The position numbers and the translations under genes were made by a program. From DATBAX01 sp963723765 (GTDB lineage: Bacteria; Acidobacteriota; Terriglobia; Terriglobales; Acidobacteriaceae), in the NCBI GenBank assembly GCA_963723765.1, contig CAVRSD010000005.1, positions 1-64,000 of the forward strand: a DNA stretch of 64,000 nucleotides, given 5' to 3'. The stretch's first letter is position 1, and each line of letters opens with the position of its first letter. This document shows positions 1 to 8,681 of the stretch, piece after piece. The notes under the pieces were generated by a model. The model was not told the origin of the DNA and did no database searches. It saw only the letters and a program-made list of their open reading frames with translations.

Positions 1-855
1 CTCATCACTGGAACCAGCACAGGCATCGGCCTGGCGACCGCGCTCACCCTTGGCCGCGCGGGACACAAAGTGTACGCCACCATGCGCAATCCTTCGCGAG
101 CGCCAGAGCTCGGCGAGAGAGCTGCGCAGGAGAAGCTTCCCATCAAAGTTTCGGTGATGGATGTGGACTCGGACAGTTCGGTGAAAACTGCGATTGCGGA
201 TATCCAAAAAGACGCTGGCCACATCGATGTGCTGATTAATAACGCCGGCGTGGAACGTAGCGGATCGATCGAAGAACTTCCTCTGTCCGATTTCCGGGCG
301 GTGATGGAGACCAATTATTTCGGGGTCATCCGCTGCATCCAGGCGCTGGCGCCGCAGATGCGCCAGCGCAAGAGCGGATGCATCATCAACGTGGCCTCGG
401 TCGCCGGGCATGTCTCCTGTTCGCCGCTCGCCCCCTACACCGCCTCCAAGTTCGCCCTGGAGGCGCTCAGCGAGGCGCTTGCCCAGGAGATGAAGACATT
501 TAACGTCCGAGTCGCCGTGGTCGAACCCGGAATTATCGACACCCCCATGGCCCGGCGAATCGAAGGTCCAGGAAACGCCTCGCCGTATTTACAGCAACGG
601 CGTTTTGCCCACATGTTTGCAGCGTCACTCAAGAATCCGGCGTCGCCATCGCTGGTGGCAGAAAAGATCCGCGAGATCATCGAGAGCGGAACCTGGCAAC
701 TGCGGCATCCGGTCGGGCCAGACGCGGTGCCGTTTCTGGAGTGGCGTAAATCCATGACCGACGAACAATGGGTGGCCCTGAATGCCGCCGACGACGACAC
801 CTGGTACAGCAGCATGGAGCGCGACTTCGGCATCGCCATTCGTCCCAAGAACTGA
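1..855 (+). CDS. SDR family NAD(P)-dependent oxidoreductase, 5' partial
   Basis: Short-chain dehydrogenase/reductase cut by the window start. The reading frame is open from base 1, and the glycine-rich cofactor motif TGTSTGIG lies in the first ten codons, so only a few N-terminal residues are missing and the ATG at 70 is internal. Further family marks are NNAG, the catalytic Ser in the NVASVAG strand and the YTASK active-site Tyr/Lys. After PG (VVEPGIIDTPMA) the C-terminal half is typical of classical SDRs acting on a keto or hydroxyl group. The substrate cannot be told from sequence. It ends 337 bases before the next gene. Confidence 0.9.
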   Translation, partial: LITGTSTGIGLATALTLGRAGHKVYATMRNPSRAPELGERAAQEKLPIKVSVMDVDSDSSVKTAIADIQKDAGHIDVLINNAGVERSGSIEELPLSDFRAVMETNYFGVIRCIQALAPQMRQRKSGCIINVASVAGHVSCSPLAPYTASKFALEALSEALAQEMKTFNVRVAVVEPGIIDTPMARRIEGPGNASPYLQQRRFAHMFAASLKNPASPSLVAEKIREIIESGTWQLRHPVGPDAVPFLEWRKSMTDEQWVALNAADDDTWYSSMERDFGIAIRPKN

Positions 856-1192
856 GGTTGAAACTTTCACAATGCCGCATGCGCATCCCGCTTTAGCGCA
901 GGAATCACCCCGTTTCTCAGGCTCGCTTCCCTTTTCTCGGTGACCGCACACAGATTTGTTATGTGGTTACCGTATTTCGCAGGAATGTAGCCCGGCAAGT
1001 TGTGGGATCAAGAAATCCTTCCTACCTCTCTAAAGTTTATTTTAGGACTCGCCGATGTTTTATCTTTAACCAGTCAGTCGTTCCTTTCCCCCGCCTATGT
1101 TCGATCGAGATGCAAATCAGCCAACCCGATGTGGCCGCATTTTTCCGACCGTCCAGCAGCACTAAAACCGATACCCAACCATTGAGGTGACC
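856..1192. other. Intergenic region with sigma-28-like promoter
   Basis: No credible gene here; short open frames lack family features. The only structured signal I see is the promoter-like sequence at 1031-1058. Confidence 0.6.
1031..1058 (+). promoter_or_regulatory. Candidate sigma-28 (FliA-type) promoter
   Basis: TAAAGTTT at 1031-1038 equals the full sigma-28 -35 consensus, and GCCGATGT at 1051-1058 matches six of eight positions of the GCCGATAA -10. The spacer is 12 bases against the usual 11. It points at the PAS/PP2C phosphatase gene 135 bases downstream. No flagellar gene is visible in the window, so this is a sequence match only. Confidence 0.45.
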
Positions 1193-2716
1193 ATGGCAGC
1201 TGCAACCGAGTGGAGATATGAAGCACTCGCACAACAAACCGATGCGTTACGGGTCATCTTTGAAAGCCTGCCATGGGGCGTGATCGTGGCCGATCGGGAA
1301 GGCAGACTTCTATTCTCCAATCCCGCTGCGGAAACGATATTGGGACCTGGCAGCGCGGATGTCCTACCCAATACCGGTACAACTCCGGCAGGCTGGTATC
1401 TTTCCGACCAGATTTCGCTCATGCCACCCGATGAATTGCCCCTGGTTCGCGCCATTCGCGGGCAGGAGGTTGTCGATGAGCTTATCTTCGTGCGCAATTC
1501 TCAACCGCGCCCGGGAGTATGGGTCCGGGTGAACGCGTGGCCCCTCAAAGACTCCGCGGGAGTAATTTCCGGGGGAGTCGTAATGTTTCACGATTTCACC
1601 CAAAGCCGCGAGACATTCCAAACCCTGGTACTGCTTTCCCGAGTGGTGGAGCAGACTGCTGACAGCGTTATCCTCACCGATAAGCTCGGCTTCATTCAGT
1701 ATGTGAATCCAGCTTTCGAAGCGACCACCGGCTACGCCAGAGACGAGGCTCTGGGCAAAACTCCGCGAATCCTGAAATCGGGCCTGCATGATGCGGGCTT
1801 CTATCAGCAAATGTGGACCCAGTTTGCTCAGGGGCTTCCCTTCAAGGGAATGGTCATCAACCGCAAGAAGAACGGCGAGCTCTACTGGGCCCAACAGACC
1901 ATCACATCCATGCGGGATGAAGCCGGACACCTGACCCACTTTGTTTCCGTCTCGCAGGACATCACCAAACTCAGAAAGAAGCAGGAGCAGGAATTCCAAC
2001 TGCAACTGGCACGCGACGTGCAGCAGCGCTTCTATGCCACCGCACCGGTAATCCCCGGTTTTGATATAGGCGCTTCTGCGCATCCTGCCGACGAGACAGG
2101 CGGCGACTATTTTGATTTCATTCCCATGGCCGATGGGTCGCTTGTGATCGCCGTGGCCGACGCCAAAGGACACGGCTTCAGCTCCGCGCTCGTGATGGCA
2201 CTCACACGGGCTTATGTGCGCTGCTTCGCAGCCATGCAGTTGGAACTTGATGACATTCTGGATCGCGTCAACCAGATGCTGCTAAAAGATCTCGAACACG
2301 GACACTTCGTAACTCTGTTTCTCGCTCGCCTGATTCCCGACGACCGAACTCTCGCCTACGCTAGCGCCGGCCACGTCCCCGGCTATATATTCTTCGATAC
2401 GGGTGACTTAAAGTGCACACTGGATAGTACCGGTCCGCCACTTGGCCTGTTTTCCGACGGCAAGTTCTCGCTCTCCCCGGTGGTTCGCATCGATCCAGGA
2501 GGAAGCGCGATGTTGCTCACCGATGGCGTCACCGAGTCATCGACCCCGGATGGTCATGAGTTCGGTTCCGAACGCGTCCTTGACTACGTTCGAACCCATA
2601 GTGACGATTCGGCTTCGAACATCGTGAATGGTATCTACCACGCAACTCGATCATTTGTGAAAGGCGATCCCCAGGACGACGACATCACCTCCGTCATGAT
2701 TAAAGTAGACCGTTAG
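1193..2716 (+). CDS. PAS-PAS-PP2C (SpoIIE/RsbU-type) serine phosphatase
   Basis: Predicted cytoplasmic regulator of 507 residues that dephosphorylates a phosphoserine/threonine partner, typically an anti-sigma-factor antagonist. A first PAS domain lies at about 15-125, a second PAS with PAC tail at about 145-260, a short helical linker follows, and a SpoIIE-type PP2C domain spans about 290-505. The metal-binding motifs are visible: ETGGDYFD, ADAKGHG, LLTDGVTES and a final DDDITS. I place the start at ATG 1193, five bases after GAGG (1184-1187); a GTG at 1187 would overlap that ribosome binding site. No antagonist or anti-sigma gene is adjacent, so the partner is unknown. PAS ligands cannot be predicted. 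Confidence 0.9.
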   Translation: MAAATEWRYEALAQQTDALRVIFESLPWGVIVADREGRLLFSNPAAETILGPGSADVLPNTGTTPAGWYLSDQISLMPPDELPLVRAIRGQEVVDELIFVRNSQPRPGVWVRVNAWPLKDSAGVISGGVVMFHDFTQSRETFQTLVLLSRVVEQTADSVILTDKLGFIQYVNPAFEATTGYARDEALGKTPRILKSGLHDAGFYQQMWTQFAQGLPFKGMVINRKKNGELYWAQQTITSMRDEAGHLTHFVSVSQDITKLRKKQEQEFQLQLARDVQQRFYATAPVIPGFDIGASAHPADETGGDYFDFIPMADGSLVIAVADAKGHGFSSALVMALTRAYVRCFAAMQLELDDILDRVNQMLLKDLEHGHFVTLFLARLIPDDRTLAYASAGHVPGYIFFDTGDLKCTLDSTGPPLGLFSDGKFSLSPVVRIDPGGSAMLLTDGVTESSTPDGHEFGSERVLDYVRTHSDDSASNIVNGIYHATRSFVKGDPQDDDITSVMIKVDR

Positions 2717-2801
2717 TAGGGCGGATCGTTAGTGGAGTAGATCGTTCCCGGTAATCCCCCGGAATTGATGGTGCGATGCTCTCGATGTACACTGACCTTA
2801 C

Positions 2802-2878
2802 GCGCCCGTAGCTCAGCTGGATAGAGCGCTTCCCTCCGGAGGAAGAGGCCGGGAGTTCGAATCTCTCCGGGCGCACCA
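2802..2878 (+). tRNA. tRNA-Arg (anticodon CCG)
   Basis: Complete cloverleaf. The acceptor stem GCGCCCG (2802-2808) pairs with CGGGCGC (2868-2874). The anticodon stem CTTCC/GGAAG (2829-2833, 2841-2845) encloses a loop with CCG at 2836-2838, reading CGG codons. The T-arm is GGGAG/CTCTC around TTCGAAT. The discriminator is A2875 and CCA is encoded at 2876-2878. Confidence 0.97.
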
Positions 2879-2980
2879 TTTGTTCGGCAACGTCAACATA
2901 GCCCCGTACCTTGTGGCTTCCTGCAGTTCTCTTTCTTTCCGACTTCGCATCGCTTTCCCCGCTAGTTCATCTAATCTTTT

Positions 2981-4012
2981 ATGAGTAAAGTTTTGGCGGT
3001 TTCTGTACTGGATTTAGTTGGCATGCGGTCAGGTGAGCCAGCCGGCAGCGCAATTGCCCGGTCGGTTGACTTAGCGCAGCACGTCGAACAATGGGAATAC
3101 AAACGCTACTGGCTGGCAGAACATCATGCAATTTCCGGGCTTGCTTGCTCGGCCACGGCGGTGCTGATTGGACATGTCGCCGGAGCGACGAAGACGATCC
3201 GAGTGGGCAGTGGCGGAGTGATGCTACCGAACCATGCACCTCTGGTAGTGGCGGAGCAGTTTGGAACCCTGGAGGCGCTCTATCCCGGACGAATCGATCT
3301 GGGGCTGGGACGCGCTCCGGGCGGCGACGCTCAAACCATGCGCGCGCTGCGCAGGGATTTGCGGCAGACCGGCGATGATTTCCCGATGCTGCTGGAAGAA
3401 TTGCAGAGCTATCTTGGCCCCGAGAAGCCGGGACAAGCAGTGAAAGCGATTCCCGGCCAAGGCAGCAATGTCCCAATCACCTTGCTGGGATCAAGCGGTT
3501 TCAGCGCACAACTGGCGGGCAAGCTGGGGTTGCCGTTTGCCTTCGCAGCGCATTTCGCTCCGGAGTATCTGTACGCAGCGGCACAACTGTATCGCGAGCA
3601 TTTCCGTCCAAGTGAGCTCCTACAAGAGCCGTACTTGATGGTGGCGGTGCAGGTGATTGCGGCTGAAACTGACGCGGCAGCCCGACGCTTGTTCACGACA
3701 CCGCAGCAACGCTTCTTGAGATTGATCCGAAATCAGCCAGTTGAGTTGCTGCCTCCGGTCGACTCGATGGAATCACTATGGCAGGACTGGGAGCGAACTG
3801 CGGTCGAAAACAGACTAAGTGCTGCTATCGTGGGATCGACCACAACGGTGAAAGTTGGATTGCAAAAATTGGTGGATGACACCGGAGCCGACGAAGTGAT
3901 CGTAGTGACTGACACCTACGAACATGGTGACAGGCTAGCGTCGTATGAACGGGTCGCGGGCATTGCATCAACGATCAAGGTGAAGCCCACTGAGGCAGTT
4001 TTCGGAAATTGA
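2981..4012 (+). CDS. LLM class flavin-dependent oxidoreductase (luciferase-like)
   Basis: 343 residues resembling the MsnO8-type branch of the luciferase-like monooxygenase superfamily: a TIM-barrel enzyme using FMNH2 supplied by a separate reductase. Diagnostic stretches are the early YWLAEHH, the GSGGVMLPNHAPL strand-turn and the GRIDLGLGRAPG loop that packs against flavin. The length is normal for the family. The ATG at 2981 lacks a strong Shine-Dalgarno sequence, but the alignment begins at this Met. It stands alone between the tRNA and a convergent gene 15 bases away. The substrate is unknown; many relatives are annotated only from family membership. Confidence 0.88.
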   Translation: MSKVLAVSVLDLVGMRSGEPAGSAIARSVDLAQHVEQWEYKRYWLAEHHAISGLACSATAVLIGHVAGATKTIRVGSGGVMLPNHAPLVVAEQFGTLEALYPGRIDLGLGRAPGGDAQTMRALRRDLRQTGDDFPMLLEELQSYLGPEKPGQAVKAIPGQGSNVPITLLGSSGFSAQLAGKLGLPFAFAAHFAPEYLYAAAQLYREHFRPSELLQEPYLMVAVQVIAAETDAAARRLFTTPQQRFLRLIRNQPVELLPPVDSMESLWQDWERTAVENRLSAAIVGSTTTVKVGLQKLVDDTGADEVIVVTDTYEHGDRLASYERVAGIASTIKVKPTEAVFGN

Positions 4013-4027
4013 TGAAGTATTATCGGC

Positions 4028-5112
4028 TCAGTCGGCAGCCGCGCCGTTGCCCGGCACGGTAGGCACAACTTCCGGCTCAAGCTTCCGGCGCGAAGACCGG
4101 TTGGCAGGAAGGCCGGCATCGCGGATCTTGTACAGCAATGCGCGATAGCTGATGCTCAATGTACGTGCTGCTTGCTTGCGGTTCCAGTGGTGGGCTTGCA
4201 GAACTTTCAGAATGATCTTGCGCTCGAGTTCGCGCGTGGCCGCCCGCGTCACTTTCTTCAGAGAGATCGGCCCATCCAGGTTGATTTCAGGACTGTAATA
4301 TTCAGGCTCGCGGGCCACCAGATCGCTGGCAATGACGTCCTCAGTCCCAGAATGACATAGCGCTTGACCAGGTTTTCCAATTCGCGAATGTTGCCCGGCC
4401 AATGGTATTTCTGCAGCACTGCCATCAGGTCCGAAGAAATCGCGCGGGCGCGGCAGTTGTATTTTCGATTGTAATATTCGAGAAAGTAGGTAACCAGGTC
4501 TTCGATATCAGCGCGGCGCTCGCGTAGCGGAGGCATGCGCAGGTTCACGACGTTAATGCGATAGTAGAGATCCTGACGGAAAGTTCCATTTTGGACTTCC
4601 GTTTCCAGAACCCGGTTGGTCGCACACACAACACGGACTTCCACTTTCTTATCTTCTTGCGCGCCGATGCGGCAGAACTGTCCGTCCTGAAGTAGTTGTA
4701 GAAGTTTGGACTGTAAGCCCATGTCCAACTCGGAAATCTCGTCGAGGAAAAGCGTGCCGCGATGGGCCATCTCCACCCGGCCGGGTTTCGTCCCGTAGGC
4801 ACCGGTAAAGGCCCCTTTCTCGTATCCGAAGAGTTCGCTTTCCAGCAGGGTGCCGGGGATCGCCGGGCAGTTTACCTTCACATAGGGCCCGGTTCGCCAG
4901 GGCGAATGGCTGTGAATCATGCGGGCAATAATGTCTTTGCCCGTACCGCTCTCGCCCTCAATGAGCACGGGGACGTTGGCGCTGGCCACTTTGTCCATGC
5001 GCTCCCGCAGCGCTTGCATGACCTCGGATTTCCCGAAAACGACCGCCTCGGGCGGCATTTCGCCCAATGCTTGAACCAGGGAACTGACCGGATTGGTTGT
5101 TGAAATAGCCAT
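4028..5112 (-). CDS. Orphan sigma-54-dependent activator (AAA+ and Fis HTH), frameshifted
   Basis: Bacterial enhancer-binding protein without a receiver domain: about 25 leading residues, then the AAA+ domain with Walker A GESGTGKD (53-60), the sigma-54 contact loop GAFTGA (100-105) and Walker B GTLFLDE (120-126), then a C-terminal Fis-type helix-turn-helix (HWNRKQAARTLSISYRALLYKI). The frame breaks at a run of three C (plus strand 4346-4348): the upstream frame loses similarity after RYVILG, while the downstream frame continues as TEDVIASDLV into the HTH. Restoring one base gives about 361 continuous residues. It is closely similar in plan to the regulator at 7111-8520. It is either inactivated or a base was lost in sequencing. 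Confidence 0.85.
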
Positions 5113-5339
5113 GCTTGTCGCCTGTGACTCCTTACGCAGCTTGTGATGTGCACCCTGAGAGCCAAACTTTTGCGGCTTTCGGGCGCCGACTCGTAAATTA
5201 TCAATAAGTATTGCTAAATCAGCAACTTACGATAGTTCCGCCGAAGGTAATGGTAACTCGCGTCAGGATTGGGCAGAGGCTCGAGCGATGGGCGGGCCGT
5301 GTAGGAAAAACTTTTCACAACGAAGAAGCAACTTTCCTT

Positions 5340-5697
5340 CTACGAATGTTTCCGGGGGGAAGGGTGATTGAGCAGAGGATGGGTGAATTTCAGGCCCACC
5401 AAATGGTACCTCCTCGGTATGGGTCACCCATTTCGTCTGGGCTTGCAAACGGCTGGAAGCTTTCGCGCGAGAGGGTGCAGTAGTTGCCGGCGCGCTGGGG
5501 ATTTCGAGCAAGACCTGCGAGGAGAGCCGCAAAGAACGCCGCACGGCAATCAGAGCTCCTCCGGCTGAGACATTCCAGGCAGTAGCAAACTCCAGAAACT
5601 CCTTGCCATCCTGGTCACGACTGCGGACAAACACCGGGATCGCGAGCGGCAGGCGTGCCCATTTACGGCGTTCAGCTTCTGTCTTTCGTCGCGTCAA
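5340..5697 (-). CDS. PilZ-domain protein, frameshifted near its end
   Basis: A small PilZ-like protein. The N-terminal part shows RRKWARLPLAIPVFV, a variant of the RxxxR entry motif, followed by NVSAGGALI, matching the D/NxSxxG motif of c-di-GMP-binding PilZ domains. As written, the frame runs on to 5263 with an unrelated tail (144 residues). Skipping one base around 5404-5412 gives HLVGLKFTHP, the normal last PilZ strand, and a stop at 5340, for about 118 residues. I therefore place the original end at 5340. It is upstream of, and codirectional with, the orphan sigma-54 activator. Confidence 0.75.
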
Positions 5698-5936
5698 ATG
5701 AACCCCTTAAATCGCGTCTAATCGTTTAACTACAGCACCTTAGGGGCCAAATACCCGGTAAAAGCAGAGAGTTTCCTAGTGAAAATCGGTGTGAGCGAGA
5801 CATAGCCTGCAATTCGCGGCAAAACCCGCTTCACCGAGTACTTTTATAAATAATCTAATGAAGCATCTCTTCCCCTAAATGTTCATCAAACTCTCACCCT
5901 GTCCGAACGTAATTTGACAGGCAAAGGACAAACCGA

Positions 5937-5971
5937 TGACACTCATGAATCGCATTCCAAAGATAGTGTCA
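5937..5971. promoter_or_regulatory. Inverted repeat TGACACT/AGTGTCA (distal pair)
   Basis: Perfect seven-base inverted repeat, TGACACT at 5937-5943 and AGTGTCA at 5965-5971, 21 bases apart. The same half-site recurs at the proximal pair overlapping the promoter, suggesting sites for one dimeric regulator. Function is inferred from position and repetition only. Confidence 0.4.
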
Positions 5972-6075
5972 AGCGTATGATCCTATTGGATTTAAATGTC
6001 TTATAACGAGACCTGCATGGTTCACTGCGAACAGAAAGGATTTTCCCTTTTGTGACTAGTTTCTTGCATTTTTCG

Positions 6076-6104
6076 TTGACACTCGGGGGAGCGTGTCATA
6101 GCAT
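6076..6104 (+). promoter_or_regulatory. Sigma-70-like promoter with overlapping TGACAC/GTGTCA repeat
   Basis: TTGACA (6076-6081), a 17-base spacer and TAGCAT (6099-6104) form a good sigma-70-type promoter 75 bases before the histidine kinase start. TGACAC (6077-6082) and GTGTCA (6093-6098) are an inverted pair with a 10-base gap that covers the -35 box and spacer, so a protein bound there would block or modulate initiation. Confidence 0.5.
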
Positions 6105-6178
6105 CTTTTTACGACATCATCAGCGCTCTGGTCGATGTTCCCTCCCCGTAGTTCTAATAAAGCCACCAAGTCTCTAAC

Positions 6179-7111
6179 ATGGGCCTATCACCAGAAAACG
6201 CGTTCGCTTCCCCGGCGCCTGAAACTCAAAAGGTTGCCGCCCAGCCTGCCAAGCAGGCAGTGGCGGAACCATGTGGCAATCCTGCATGTGTTCAGCAATC
6301 GAAGGAGTACAGCCAGTTGCGGGAACGATTTTTGCGTACTACCAATGCGCTGGCTTCGGCGACCCACGATCTTAAAACGCCTCTCGCCATCCTGAATGGA
6401 TATGTCGAGGTACTACAAACTGAAAAACTAGGCGCGGTGAATGAACGCCAGCGTGAAGTTCTGCGCGATATGCACTCGAGCGGTCAACGATTGCAGCACT
6501 TCATCCAGGATTTCCTTAGTTACAGCACGCTCGAAACCGGCGAAATGAGAATGCGGTATGAGGCCGGGAACATGAATACCTGTCTTTCGGAAGTCTGCCG
6601 CCTGTGGTCGCCGCGGTTTCAGGAACGAGGGCTGGCACTTTACTTCCTGGTGAATGACAAACTCCCGGAATTCTCTTTTGACGCTCCTAAAATTGAGCGC
6701 GTGATTTCAAATCTTCTCGAAAACGCTTCCAAATTTACTTCGTCCGGCGGGACGGTTTGGCTGCATGCGGAACCTTACATGTGGGACCGTCGTACGGTGA
6801 GTGAACCCGCCGCCGGCACGGATCGCCGCCGTAGAGATCTGAACCAACCGAACTCCGTGAAGGTAAGCGTTTCGGATACAGGACCAGGCATCTCTCCCGA
6901 ATATCAGATGGAAGTTTTTGACGATTTCTTTCGCGTCCCCCAAACCGAAAAACAGGCCGACGGAATGGGATTGGGTCTTCCCATCGCGCGCCGTTTGATC
7001 AACAACATGGGCGGCAAGATTTGGGTGGAGAGTGAAGCCGGAGCCGGCTGCAAGTTCTCTTTCATCATCCCACTCACGCCCGCAGTCAGCGCTGCCAAAG
7101 GGAAAAGCTAA
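6179..7111 (+). CDS. Soluble sensor histidine kinase
   Basis: 310-residue kinase without a transmembrane segment or recognisable sensor domain. The HisKA region carries the H-box ASATHDLKTP with phospho-accepting His63. The HATPase_c domain shows the N-box LLENASKF, G1 DTGPGIS and G2 GMGLGLP. The first 50 residues hold two cysteines five apart (C32, C37) and could sense redox or metal, which is conjecture. Its stop overlaps the start of the next gene (TAATG), so the pair is probably translationally coupled and forms a two-component system with the NtrC-type regulator. No clear Shine-Dalgarno sequence precedes the ATG. Confidence 0.9.
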   Translation: MGLSPENAFASPAPETQKVAAQPAKQAVAEPCGNPACVQQSKEYSQLRERFLRTTNALASATHDLKTPLAILNGYVEVLQTEKLGAVNERQREVLRDMHSSGQRLQHFIQDFLSYSTLETGEMRMRYEAGNMNTCLSEVCRLWSPRFQERGLALYFLVNDKLPEFSFDAPKIERVISNLLENASKFTSSGGTVWLHAEPYMWDRRTVSEPAAGTDRRRRDLNQPNSVKVSVSDTGPGISPEYQMEVFDDFFRVPQTEKQADGMGLGLPIARRLINNMGGKIWVESEAGAGCKFSFIIPLTPAVSAAKGKS

Positions 7112-8520
7112 TGAGCGAGACAGCCAAAATTTTACTGGTGGACGACGAACCAGGAATGTTGCGTTATATCCGTACCCTGCTGGAAGTGGATGGTCACAAG
7201 GTCGACACAGCCAGCACTGGGGAAGAAGCGGTCGAGCGTATCCAGAAAGGGATGCATCCCGATCTCGTGCTTCTTGATCTGCTGATGCCGGGAATTGATG
7301 GTTTACAGACCCTCGAGCAGATTCGGCAAATTCAATCCGGAATTAAAGTGGTAATGCTTTCCTGCGTCAGTGACACGCGCAAGGTGGTCCAGGCGATTCG
7401 ACTCGGGGCACAGGATTATCTGACCAAGCCTTTTCAGAAAGCCGAACTGGATAAGGTCATCGATCAATGCCTGGGGACCAACCAGCAAAATTACGGCGGT
7501 GAAGTGGAAGAACTGGCCGACGATGTATTTTTCGTGGCTGCCAGCGCAAACATGCGCAAGCTTCGTTCGCAGGCGGCGCTGGTCGCCAATGTCGATATTC
7601 CAGTTCTAATGCTGGGGGAAAGCGGCACCGGCAAGGAAGTCATGGCGCGGCTGATTCACAAACTTTCTCCGCGCGCCCATCGTACTTTCCTGAAAGTAAA
7701 TTGCGCGGCGGTACCGGCTGAGTTGCTGGAAAGCGAATTGTTTGGCTACGAACAGGGAGCGTTTACCGGCGCCAATCATGCCAAGCCAGGCAAGTTTGAA
7801 ATTTGCAACAAGGGTACGATCCTGCTGGACGAAATCGGAGAAATGCCGCCCAGCCTGCAGGCCAAACTACTGCATGTGTTGCAGGACCAAACATTTTCCC
7901 GATTGGGCAGCCGCAGCGTGATCAAAGTGGATGTTCGCATCCTGGCCGCCACCAATATCAACATTCCTGAAGCGCTGGCCAATAAGCGGTTGCGCGAAGA
8001 TCTCTACTATCGTTTGAACGCTTTCACCCTGCAGATCCCGCCGCTGCGCGAGCGCAAGGAAGAGATTCCCATCCTGCTCAAACACTTTATGTCGCGGATG
8101 TCTGAGCAGTACGCGCGCGCTCCGCTGCCATTTTCACCAGAGTTGATGCAGGCCTGTCTGGATTATCCCTGGCCGGGCAATCTTCGCGAGCTGAACAATT
8201 TCATCAAGCGCTTTCTGGTCCTGGGCGACGAAAAGCTGGCTATTAATGAACTGCGACCCAAGGGCGACGCCGCTGGGGCGCATTTCGAGCCTGGCACTCG
8301 CAGTGCTTCTGATGCCGGCGGAGGCCTTAAATCGGTGGCCCGCGGCGCCAAGGATGAAGCAGAGGCCGAAGCCATTACCCATGCCTTGGAGGCGACCAAC
8401 TGGAACCGCAAACAGGCCGCCACCTTGTTGCAAATCAGCTATAAGGCCCTGCTCTATAAGATCCGCCAGTACGGCATCGCCCAGGCCAAGAGCCATAAGC
8501 TATCAGCCGGGGCCAGCTAA
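7111..8520 (+). CDS. NtrC-family sigma-54-dependent response regulator
   Basis: 469 residues in the classical three-part order: a receiver domain (1-125) with phospho-acceptor Asp56 in LVLLDLLMP and the LTKPF lysine; an AAA+ ATPase with Walker A GESGTGKE (169-176), GAFTGA (216-221) and Walker B GTILLDE (235-241); and a C-terminal Fis HTH (NWNRKQAATLLQISYKALLY). It should activate sigma-54 RNA polymerase once phosphorylated by the kinase encoded just upstream. Its targets are unknown. The central and HTH domains closely resemble the frameshifted orphan activator at 4028-5112, so the two are probably paralogues. Confidence 0.94.
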   Translation: MSETAKILLVDDEPGMLRYIRTLLEVDGHKVDTASTGEEAVERIQKGMHPDLVLLDLLMPGIDGLQTLEQIRQIQSGIKVVMLSCVSDTRKVVQAIRLGAQDYLTKPFQKAELDKVIDQCLGTNQQNYGGEVEELADDVFFVAASANMRKLRSQAALVANVDIPVLMLGESGTGKEVMARLIHKLSPRAHRTFLKVNCAAVPAELLESELFGYEQGAFTGANHAKPGKFEICNKGTILLDEIGEMPPSLQAKLLHVLQDQTFSRLGSRSVIKVDVRILAATNINIPEALANKRLREDLYYRLNAFTLQIPPLRERKEEIPILLKHFMSRMSEQYARAPLPFSPELMQACLDYPWPGNLRELNNFIKRFLVLGDEKLAINELRPKGDAAGAHFEPGTRSASDAGGGLKSVARGAKDEAEAEAITHALEATNWNRKQAATLLQISYKALLYKIRQYGIAQAKSHKLSAGAS

Positions 8521-8540
8521 AGCCTTGCCCACGGCTTTTG

Positions 8541-8560
8541 GCGGATCTTCACGGATAAAG
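8541..8560. repeat. Dispersed GGATCTTCA-type motif (copy 1)
   Basis: The motif GCGGATCTTCA-GGAT occurs here, just after the response regulator stop, and again at 17908-17923 between ccmC and ccmB. It looks like a degenerate copy of a dispersed intergenic repeat rather than a gene signal. Confidence 0.3.
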
Positions 8561-8681
8561 AATCATCCGCGAAAGCAGGAGTAAAGTCCGCCGCTTGGTT
8601 TTAGCACATTCCACTTGCCTGCCCACCCGAAAGTCTGCATAATAGTCCGCTCCGCACTGTCCCCCCGGATATTGAGGTCTC

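Larger units (their letters stand above)
5698..6178. other. Divergent intergenic region, 481 bp
   Basis: No credible gene. It holds a sigma-70-like promoter (6076-6104) and four copies of a TGACAC half-site arranged as two inverted pairs, described separately. AT-rich stretches around 5840-5870 and 5990-6005 show no further recognisable signal. Confidence 0.6.

Noticed and set aside
7111..8520. Programmed frameshifting as a shared explanation for the four breaks
   Set aside because: The sites share no slippery heptamer, stop-codon context or downstream stem, and shift in different directions.
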